Positions 1 to 3,809 of a DNA stretch of 5,481 nt are shown in pieces. The first letter of the stretch is position 1. Every line of letters begins with the position of its first letter. The position numbers were made by a program, and so were the translations under genes. Location: the NCBI GenBank assembly GCA_002790315.1, contig PFUW01000003.1, positions 5,423-10,903 on the forward strand, given 5' to 3'. The DNA comes from Huberarchaeum crystalense [NCBI: Candidatus Huberarchaeum crystalense]. Its GTDB lineage: Archaea > Huberarchaeota > Huberarchaeia > Huberarchaeales. The notes beneath the pieces were generated by a model. That model made no database searches and was not told where the DNA came from. It saw nothing but the letters and a program-made list of their open reading frames with translations.

Positions 1-715
1 CTTCAAACACAGCCACTTGGTTTACTCCATCATTCCCAGTCAAAGCATCAACAACAGCTATTGTTAGGTTAGGCTTTGCAATACGCTTAATTTTTTTCAA
101 CTCGTTTGTGAGATTTGTATTTGTGTTAGACCTTCCCGCTGTATCTATTAAAACAACATCTATTTTATTTGCTTTTGCATAATTAACAGCATCAAAAGCC
201 ACAGCAGCAGGATCGCTTTTGTATTTGTGTTTTATAATTGGAATATCTAATTCTTTTGCCCACATACTGATTTGTTCAATAGCAGCAGCGCGAAAGGTGT
301 CAGCAGCTCCAAGCGCGCACTTTTTTCCATGCATCTTTAAATAATTGACGAGTTTTGCAATTGTTGTTGTTTTCCCCACACCATTAGCCCCTACAAACAA
401 AATAATAAATGGTTTTTGTTTTTCTATTTCTTTTAATAAATCAATCTTTGGCAGATCTAAAACTTTAATCAAAGCATCTCCAAATGTTTTTCTAAATATT
501 TTTTCAATCTCGCTTTTTTTGGTAAGTGGTTTTACTTGCGCGCGCAATTTTTCACAAATCTTTACAGCCACCCCTTCTGAGACATTTGCTTGGAGCAGTG
601 AAACTTCAAATTCATTTATTTTTTGCTCTATTTCTTTCTCGCTACAAGTTGATTCGCAAGCAGCTGTAATTTTTAAAACAGCTTCACTAAAACTTTTTTT
701 CAAGAGGTTAAACAT
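1..715 (-). CDS. ftsY: Signal recognition particle receptor FtsY, SRP GTPase (C-terminus cut by window)
   Basis: FtsY is the membrane-associated GTPase that docks the SRP-ribosome complex at the translocon by forming a heterodimer with SRP54. The visible 238 residues begin MFNLLKKSFSEAV, an amphipathic start as in archaeal FtsY, followed by a helical N domain (about 20-100) and the G domain. G1 is GANGVGKTT at 109-117, DTFRAAA is at 139-145, and G3 DTAGR is at 191-195. The sequence breaks off just after VVDALTGNDG, so the TKxD motif and C-terminal helix lie outside. ANGVGKTTTIAKL and DTFRAAA favour FtsY over SRP54, which usually has GxQGSGKTT and DTxRPAA. There is no long acidic A domain. ATG at 715 is chosen; an in-frame GTG at 742 would add nine residues (VPYAICKEN) and is less likely. 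No clear ribosome binding site is seen. A tRNA-Leu lies 77 bases upstream on the same strand. Confidence 0.95.
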   Translation of the reverse strand, partial: MFNLLKKSFSEAVLKITAACESTCSEKEIEQKINEFEVSLLQANVSEGVAVKICEKLRAQVKPLTKKSEIEKIFRKTFGDALIKVLDLPKIDLLKEIEKQKPFIILFVGANGVGKTTTIAKLVNYLKMHGKKCALGAADTFRAAAIEQISMWAKELDIPIIKHKYKSDPAAVAFDAVNYAKANKIDVVLIDTAGRSNTNTNLTNELKKIKRIAKPNLTIAVVDALTGNDGVNQVAVFE

Positions 716-722
716 ATTTTCT

Positions 723-764
723 TTACATATTGCATAAGGCACGCATTTAATTTTTTGCTTGCAT
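723..764 (-). promoter_or_regulatory. Two back-to-back mini-ORFs in the ftsY leader
   Basis: Reading leftward, a 5-codon ORF (MQAKN, 764-747) ends in TAA, which is directly followed by an ATG opening a 7-codon ORF (MRALCNM, 746-723). Its TAA lies 7 bases before the ftsY ATG. The first ATG falls about 25 bases from the centre of the predicted TATA box, so it could be a leaderless start. Such tiny ORFs arise easily by chance; a role in ftsY translation is speculation. Confidence 0.2.
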
Positions 765-767
765 TTT

Positions 768-779
768 TAGAAAAAGAAA
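768..779 (-). terminator. T-rich tract after tRNA-Leu
   Basis: On the minus strand the sequence TTTCTTTTTCT follows the tRNA-Leu by 14 bases. Archaeal RNA polymerase terminates at such U-tracts without a hairpin. It lies downstream of the proposed ftsY TATA box and just upstream of its predicted start point, so it could end tRNA-Leu transcripts without blocking ftsY initiation. Confidence 0.35.
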
Positions 780-784
780 TGTTT

Positions 785-793
785 GGTTTATAT
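785..793 (-). promoter_or_regulatory. Probable TATA box of ftsY, abutting the tRNA-Leu 3' end
   Basis: On the minus strand the sequence reads ATATAAACC immediately after the tRNA-Leu acceptor stem, so the first A of the box is also the discriminator base of the tRNA. With usual archaeal spacing (about 25 bases from box centre) transcription would begin near 765, giving a leader of about 50 bases before the ftsY ATG. This is inference from spacing; ftsY could instead be read through from tRNA-Leu. Confidence 0.4.
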
Positions 794-875
794 GCAAGGA
801 ACCGGATTCGAACCGGCGAAAGCTTACGCTACAAGGTCCTTAACCTTGCTCCTTTGACCGCTCGGAAATCCTTGC
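793..875 (-). tRNA. tRNA-Leu, anticodon AAG
   Basis: This is an 83-base class II tRNA. The acceptor stem GCAAGGA pairs fully with TCCTTGC, the discriminator is A (793), and CCA is not encoded. The D arm is TCC/GGA around an 11-base loop with GG. The anticodon stem CAAGG/CCTTG is perfect with loop TTAAGGA, which puts AAG at 34-36 (positions 841-839). The long variable arm contains AGC-GTAA-GCT. The T arm GCCGG/CCGGT has one G-U pair and loop TTCGAAT. The long variable arm and A73 fit leucine. A34 is unusual because archaea normally read CUU with a GAG anticodon; registers giving UAA would break the anticodon stem. It is transcribed divergently from tRNA-Arg. Confidence 0.93.
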
Positions 876-898
876 TTTAAGTTAAGAGTTATATCTTA

Positions 899-912
899 AT
901 TTTTTTAAATAT
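899..912. promoter_or_regulatory. AT-rich TATA-like element between divergent tRNA-Leu and tRNA-Arg
   Basis: A run of seven T followed by AAATAT sits in the 70-base gap between the two divergent tRNAs. On the minus strand it reads ATATTTAAAAAAA, centred about 30 bases before tRNA-Leu, a normal TATA distance. On the plus strand TTTAAATAT lies about 37 bases before tRNA-Arg, which would give a short leader removed by RNase P. CTTTATG at about 920-926 is an alternative box for tRNA-Arg. The assignment rests on position only. Confidence 0.35.
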
Positions 913-945
913 GAAAAACTTTATGTGTGTTGCGCCGCGCATTTT

Positions 946-1018
946 GCCTTTGTAGCCTAATGGATATGGCGGCAGCCTTCTAAGCTGCAGGTTGCGGGTT
1001 CGAGTCCCGCCAAAGGCA
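946..1018 (+). tRNA. tRNA-Arg, anticodon UCU
   Basis: This is a 73-base class I tRNA. The acceptor stem GCCTTTG/CAAAGGC is perfect, the discriminator is A, and CCA is not encoded. The D stem is GCCT/TGGC with the common 13-22 mismatch. The anticodon stem GCAGC/GCTGC is perfect, with loop CTTCTAA and anticodon TCT at 979-981, which reads AGA/AGG. The T arm GCGGG/CCCGC is perfect, with loop TTCGAGT. No intron is present. Confidence 0.97.
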
Positions 1019-1026
1019 TATACTTA

Positions 1027-1032
1027 TTTTTT
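1027..1032 (+). terminator. T6 terminator after tRNA-Arg
   Basis: Six consecutive T begin nine bases after the tRNA-Arg 3' end, with no convincing hairpin before them. This is the usual form of an intrinsic archaeal terminator, and it suggests tRNA-Arg is a single-gene transcript separate from tRNA-Ile. Confidence 0.5.
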
Positions 1033-1304
1033 AGCAACAGAATCTAACACAAACATTGATTTTCTAATCTTTTCAACAATATATGCTACTATATATAAAT
1101 ATATTATAATTTTTCAAAGAATTTTCACAAAGTTGTAAAAAAATTGAAACTTTATTCTAAAATTTTAATTGTTCTAAACTTTCGCAGCCTGAATTTTATT
1201 AGAACTATCTTTTCAGGTTGTTCTCAGGCAGATTTATAAAAATTGTTAAACATATATTTTAAAAATCTTATGTGTTACGCAAGTTTTAGGATTTGCGCGC
1301 ACAA
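1033..1304. other. Non-coding gap between tRNA-Arg and tRNA-Ile
   Basis: No coding region or recognisable RNA gene is visible here on either strand, and stop codons are dense in all frames. It is very AT-rich apart from 1184-1230, where GCCTGAA (1187-1193) can pair with TTCAGG (1212-1217) or alternatively with TCAGGC (1224-1229). TATA-like words TTTATAAA (1233-1240) and TATATTTTAAAA (1253-1264) probably drive tRNA-Ile with a leader of some 20-45 bases. I looked for C/D box motifs (RTGATGA with CTGA) and found no matching pair. Confidence 0.5.
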
Positions 1305-1378
1305 GGGCCTGTAGCTCAGTTGGTCAGAGCGCACGACTGATAATCGTGAGGTCAAGAGTTCGAATCTCTTTAGGCCCA
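1305..1378 (+). tRNA. tRNA-Ile, anticodon GAU
   Basis: This is a 74-base class I tRNA. The acceptor stem GGGCCTG/TAGGCCC has a G-U last pair, the discriminator is A, and CCA is not encoded. The D stem GCTC/GAGC is perfect, with loop AGTTGGTCA. The anticodon stem CACGA/TCGTG is perfect, with loop CTGATAA and anticodon GAT at 1339-1341, reading AUU and AUC. The T arm AAGAG/CTCTT is perfect, with loop TTCGAAT. Confidence 0.97.
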
Positions 1379-1381
1379 TCG

Positions 1382-1396
1382 CGCAATTATATTGCG
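1382..1396. repeat. Perfect 6-bp hairpin just after tRNA-Ile
   Basis: CGCAAT (1382-1387), loop TAT, ATTGCG (1391-1396) forms a perfect stem three bases after the tRNA-Ile discriminator. No T-tract follows directly, so it is not a standard archaeal terminator. It could be a 3' processing or pausing structure, or chance. Confidence 0.35.
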
Positions 1397-1426
1397 AATA
1401 TCTTAACAATGTAGTGTTTAGCAATC

Positions 1427-1488
1427 CAGGAGATGTAGATTATTCTAAACAATAATTACATCCTTGCTCGATTGTTTCACTCACTTCG
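1427..1488 (+). repeat. Hairpin repeat unit 1 upstream of tRNA-Ser
   Basis: This is the first of two tandem imperfect units. It starts CAGGAGAT and ends CACTTCG. Its core hairpin pairs GATGTA (1432-1437) and ATTATT (1439-1444) with AATAAT (1451-1456) and TACATC (1457-1462): twelve pairs, one bulged G and a six-base loop CTAAAC. Further on, ATCCTTGC (1460-1467) can pair instead with GCAGGGAT (1488-1495), which opens the next unit. The unit is about 9-10 bases longer than unit 2 because of an extra stretch near 1471-1480. I do not recognise the family. Confidence 0.6.
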
Positions 1489-1540
1489 CAGGGATACAAA
1501 TTGTTCAAAGCAACAATTATATCCTTGTTCTCTTTGTTCG
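1489..1540 (+). repeat. Hairpin repeat unit 2, running into tRNA-Ser
   Basis: The second unit starts CAGGGAT and ends TTGTTCG, where the tRNA-Ser sequence takes over with the same CAGGGAT. Its hairpin pairs GGATA (1492-1496) with TATCC (1520-1524) and AATTGTT (1499-1505) with AACAATT (1512-1518), loop CAAAGC. The hairpin sits at the same place as in unit 1. One A-T pair there is a G-C pair here, a compensatory change. ATCCTTGT (1521-1528) can also pair with the tRNA 5' strand GCAGGGAT (1540-1547). The unit also holds the likely tRNA-Ser promoter. Confidence 0.6.
1514..1523 (+). promoter_or_regulatory. Probable TATA box of tRNA-Ser
   Basis: CAATTATATC lies about 22 bases before the tRNA-Ser 5' end, a plausible archaeal TATA distance. 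It is part of the 3' arm of the unit 2 hairpin. The matching place in unit 1 reads AATTACATCC, where the TATA core is lost, so unit 1 may be a decayed copy of this promoter region. Confidence 0.4.
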
Positions 1541-1623
1541 CAGGGATCGCACAGTGGAAGTGCGCCACACTGCTAATGTGGTGGGCTGTGAAGCCTCCGT
1601 GGGTTCGATTCCCTCTCCCTGCA
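1540..1623 (+). tRNA. tRNA-Ser, anticodon GCU
   Basis: This is an 84-base class II tRNA. The acceptor stem GCAGGGA/TCCCTGC is perfect. The D stem GCAC/GTGC carries a short loop AGTGGAA. The anticodon stem CCACA/TGTGG is perfect, with loop CTGCTAA and anticodon GCT, reading AGU/AGC. The long variable arm is GGGCT-GTGA-AGCCT. The T arm is GTGGG/CCCTC with loop TTCGATT and one T-T mismatch at 50-64. The base after the acceptor stem is A, whereas archaeal tRNA-Ser normally has G73. These oddities make it a somewhat divergent tRNA-Ser, but the fold is otherwise intact. CCA is not encoded and there is no intron. Confidence 0.9.
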
Positions 1624-1664
1624 TAAAAACAAACACAAACGCAACACACATCTAAATTTTACTC

Positions 1665-1675
1665 CATATATAAAA
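1665..1675 (+). promoter_or_regulatory. TATA box of the MinD/ParA-like gene
   Basis: CATATATAAAA lies about 20-25 bases before the ATG at 1690, between tRNA-Ser and the gene. The spacing implies a leaderless or nearly leaderless mRNA, which agrees with the lack of any Shine-Dalgarno sequence. The gene therefore probably has its own promoter rather than being read through from tRNA-Ser. Confidence 0.55.
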
Positions 1676-1689
1676 AACCAAAGTATATT

Positions 1690-2454
1690 ATGGGCAAGGT
1701 AATAGGTATTGTATCTGGAAAAGGTGGAGTAGGAAAAACAATCTTTTCAGTGAACTTAGCGAGCACATTAGCCAAAAAGGGCTTTTCTGTCTTGCTTATT
1801 GATACAAATGTGACTTCACCAAACATTTCTTTTTTCGTCGGCTCTCCGATTAAAAGATACACTCTTACAGATGTTTTATCAGGAGAATGTAATATTAATG
1901 ATTCTATTTATGCTTATACAAAAGGAAATTTTTCTTATATGCCTAGCAGTTTGTCAATCAATAAACTATACAAAGTTAGTATTTCAAAATTAAAATCTAT
2001 TGTAGACGCACTTAAAACCCAATATGACTATGTTGTTCTTGATGGACCTGCAAATATGGGTGGAGAATTCTTAGAGGTTGTGCGCGCCTCAGATGAACTC
2101 GCTGTAATTGCCACACCAGATATTATTTCAGTTACAGATGCATTGCGCGTGCTTGAATTTGGCCGCCGCCACGGAAGAAAAATAATAGGGCTTATTATTA
2201 ATAAATATGAACAAAAAGATTATAATTTAAAGGTTAAAGATATTGAACTTTTAGCAGGAGATAAATTGTTTGGAGCAATACCGCGCGACGAAAACATAAA
2301 GATGTCGCTTGTTAAGCGCGCGCCAGTCTGCCTTTTATATCCAAAAACAAATTCTACATTTGCGTTTGAGCAAATCGCTTGCAAAATCGCTGGTCTGCCT
2401 GTTCCTATAAAAAAGAAAAATTTGTGGGATAAAATCTGCTTTTGGAATGATTAA
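1690..2454 (+). CDS. minD: MinD/ParA-family deviant-Walker ATPase
   Basis: ATPases of this family dimerise on ATP and position cargo on membrane or nucleoid surfaces. The 254-residue protein opens with the deviant Walker A SGKGGVGKT (9-17, signature Lys11 and catalytic Lys16). Switch I, LLIDTN (35-40), keeps Asp38 but has Asn40 where MinD and ParA usually carry a second Asp. Walker B is YVVLDGPA (114-121, Asp118). The length matches archaeal MinD. The C-terminus KKKNLWDKICFWND is basic and aromatic, resembling the short amphipathic membrane-targeting tail of MinD. This argues against plasmid-type ParA and Mrp/NBP35, whose CxxC cluster site is missing. The start is fixed by the N-terminal position of the P-loop and by the TATA box. 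The gene stands alone between tRNA-Ser and a convergent gene; no partner such as MinE or ParB is seen. The family is certain, the cargo unknown. Confidence 0.9.
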   Translation: MGKVIGIVSGKGGVGKTIFSVNLASTLAKKGFSVLLIDTNVTSPNISFFVGSPIKRYTLTDVLSGECNINDSIYAYTKGNFSYMPSSLSINKLYKVSISKLKSIVDALKTQYDYVVLDGPANMGGEFLEVVRASDELAVIATPDIISVTDALRVLEFGRRHGRKIIGLIINKYEQKDYNLKVKDIELLAGDKLFGAIPRDENIKMSLVKRAPVCLLYPKTNSTFAFEQIACKIAGLPVPIKKKNLWDKICFWND

Positions 2455-2528
2455 GATTTGTTATAAGTTAAGTTTATATAGATAAATAAACACTATAAAA
2501 AACTATATAAAATTTCATCAACAAATCT
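2454..2528. repeat. Nested inverted repeat at the 3' end of the ATPase gene
   Basis: The outer arms AGATTTGTT (2454-2462) and AACAAATCT (2520-2528) match over 9 bases and enclose inner arms TTTATATAG (2473-2481) and CTATATAAA (2503-2511), also 9 bases. The element begins at the last base of the stop codon. The inner loop carries six A, which read as a T6 tract on the minus strand. It may shape transcript ends in this convergent gap; the inner arms are AT-only apart from one pair and could partly be chance. Confidence 0.4.
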
Positions 2529-2534
2529 ATATTA

Positions 2535-2539
2535 TTTTT
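2535..2539 (+). terminator. T-tract terminator of the MinD/ParA-like gene
   Basis: TATTATTTTTA follows shortly after the nested inverted repeat and is the first run of five T after the stop codon on the plus strand. On the minus strand the counterpart for the convergent gene would be the T6 at 2502-2497. Confidence 0.35.
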
Positions 2540-2629
2540 ATTAACTATCTCTTGATATTTATTTTGTTAGAAGACAAAGTTCATCTAAACAGCAAAGACA
2601 CTATTATCATTTTTAAAGAAGTGTTAGAC

Positions 2630-3733
2630 TTATTTTATTTCAATTTTGTGCTTTTTGAATTCTGAAACTATTTTTGAATATAGTTCATCTCGAAGAGAAT
2701 GCTGATCTGTATATAAACACCAAAACAAAAGAGAAAAGTTCAATGACGAACCGCTAACACCTAACAACCTGGCTATTGGCTTTGGGTTTTTAAAAACTTT
2801 TTCTGTTTTATTTGCAAGTTTAAGAAGTGTGTTTTTTACTATATCAACATCTGAATTGTGCGCAACGTTTACATTTATCTCAAATCTAACACCTACAGGC
2901 GATCTAGTTTTCTTATAATTAACAATACTTGAACTTGTTATTAAAGAATTAGGTAAAGTAATTTCTTCGTTGTTTTTTGTTATCATTTTTGTAAACATTA
3001 GCCCTATTTTTAAAACTTGACCTTCCTTATCTCCCGCTTTAATATGATCTCCAACTACAAACGAACGATCGATTAATAAAACTATACCTGAAATAAAATC
3101 AGAAATAATTGCTCCGGCTGCCAAACTTGTCGCTAAACCCAAAATACCCAACGACGCAAGAAATATACTCACATCTATACCATATACTGAAAGCACAATT
3201 AGAAAAAACACAACAAACATAACAAAATTAGAAATGCTTTTGCTATAAACACTTAATGTTTTATCACAAACAAGTGTTTGGTTTTTTCCTTTTTTTAAAC
3301 GATCTTTGGAAAATTCGCATAACTTACTTAAAAGAATAGAAACCAAATCAGCAAGTGTGCGCAACACCAAAAAAACAAAAATCAAAAAAACAATAGATAA
3401 AATAAAAGAAATATATTCTTGCAAAAAATAAGATGTGAAATAAAGTATAGAAAAATACAAACCACCTAACAAAACAAACGATGGCAAGTGATTGCTTAAA
3501 AAAACAACAAATAGACTATTAAAAGTTGAGGGTGTTTTAGCAACCAATTTTGAAATATACTTTTTAAAAATATAAGAAATAATGCGAGAAAGCGCGAAAA
3601 AAACAAGAAGAATTGCCAAAGAAATTAGAATTACAGAAAACGGGGTTGTAGTCTGAAATACTCCCAAAGAAAACAACAAATTGTTTGTGCTTTCAAAAAA
3701 GTTAGTGGTTTCAGATGCGATAGGAAGGTTCAT
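2630..3733 (-). CDS. mscS: MscS-family mechanosensitive ion channel
   Basis: These small-conductance channels open under membrane tension and release solutes on hypo-osmotic shock. The 367-residue protein has five likely membrane helices (about 31-55, 83-104, 108-134, 169-187 and the pore helix 190-215), two more than E. coli MscS, as in longer archaeal homologues. The pore signature GILGLATSLAAGAIISDF (196-213) is rich in Gly and Ala and is followed by IDRSFVVGDHIK (221-232). The beta domain follows, with EGQVLKIG and ITLPNSLI (258-265), then an alpha/beta region. The protein stops at HKIEIK, where relatives usually continue into a Pro-rich IPFPQ segment and a short beta barrel, so the C-terminal barrel strand is absent. 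ATG at 3733 is the only Met before residue 172. It lies 76 bases after the TctA-like gene on the same strand, with T-tracts between, so it is probably a separate transcript. Confidence 0.93.
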   Translation of the reverse strand: MNLPIASETTNFFESTNNLLFSLGVFQTTTPFSVILISLAILLVFFALSRIISYIFKKYISKLVAKTPSTFNSLFVVFLSNHLPSFVLLGGLYFSILYFTSYFLQEYISFILSIVFLIFVFLVLRTLADLVSILLSKLCEFSKDRLKKGKNQTLVCDKTLSVYSKSISNFVMFVVFFLIVLSVYGIDVSIFLASLGILGLATSLAAGAIISDFISGIVLLIDRSFVVGDHIKAGDKEGQVLKIGLMFTKMITKNNEEITLPNSLITSSSIVNYKKTRSPVGVRFEINVNVAHNSDVDIVKNTLLKLANKTEKVFKNPKPIARLLGVSGSSLNFSLLFWCLYTDQHSLRDELYSKIVSEFKKHKIEIK

Positions 3734-3739
3734 AATATA

Positions 3740-3755
3740 TTTTAAATTTAAAAAA
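3740..3755 (-). promoter_or_regulatory. AT-rich promoter-like region before mscS
   Basis: On the minus strand the 22 bases before the ATG include TTTTTTAAATTTAAAA. A TATA-like core is present, but it lies closer to the start codon (about 7-22 bases) than expected for a leaderless mRNA, so the exact box is uncertain and read-through from the upstream gene remains possible. Confidence 0.25.
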
Positions 3756-3780
3756 CCAGAAAATCAAAAATAGCAAAACT

Positions 3781-3787
3781 AAAAAAA
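3781..3787 (-). terminator. T7 terminator after the TctA-like gene
   Basis: Seven consecutive T on the minus strand lie 22 bases after the TctA-like stop codon, followed by further T-tracts (3770-3766 and 3755-3750) before mscS. Repeated U-tracts are typical of archaeal termination and separate the OB-fold/TctA pair from mscS. Confidence 0.5.
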
Positions 3788-3809
3788 CACATTTGAATCT
3801 AAACTTAAA

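Noticed and set aside
1-715. SRP54 (Ffh) instead of FtsY
   Set aside because: The P-loop ANGVGKTT and the DTFRAAA motif follow the FtsY pattern, and the N-terminus MFNLLKK fits archaeal FtsY.
345-737. Open frame of 130 codons on the plus strand
   Set aside because: It lies antisense to ftsY, whose GTPase motifs are unmistakable; the translated product is low-complexity Phe/Ser/Ile-rich sequence with no family features.
793-875. Reading the tRNA-Leu anticodon as UAA
   Set aside because: Shifting the loop by one base to give UAA destroys the perfect CAAGG/CCTTG anticodon stem.
1033-1304. C/D box or H/ACA guide RNA
   Set aside because: No properly spaced C and D boxes and no convincing H/ACA fold were found on either strand.
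1427-1547. CRISPR array
   Set aside because: There are only two units, they differ in length and sequence, no unique spacers separate them, and no cas genes are nearby.
1427-1547. Integration site (att) of a mobile element at tRNA-Ser
   Set aside because: The shared word is only about 11 bases at the tRNA 5' end, whereas integration usually uses the 3' part, and no integrase gene is present.
1440-1655. Two overlapping frames of 63-69 codons around tRNA-Ser
   Set aside because: Both run through the tRNA-Ser gene and the hairpin repeats, so they are chance frames kept open by the higher G+C of the tRNA.
2471-2481. Second copy of the 11-base word AGTTTATATAG seen at 5425-5435
   Set aside because: It is a TATA-like AT word expected to recur in this composition, and no gene starts in the right place on the minus strand near 2450.
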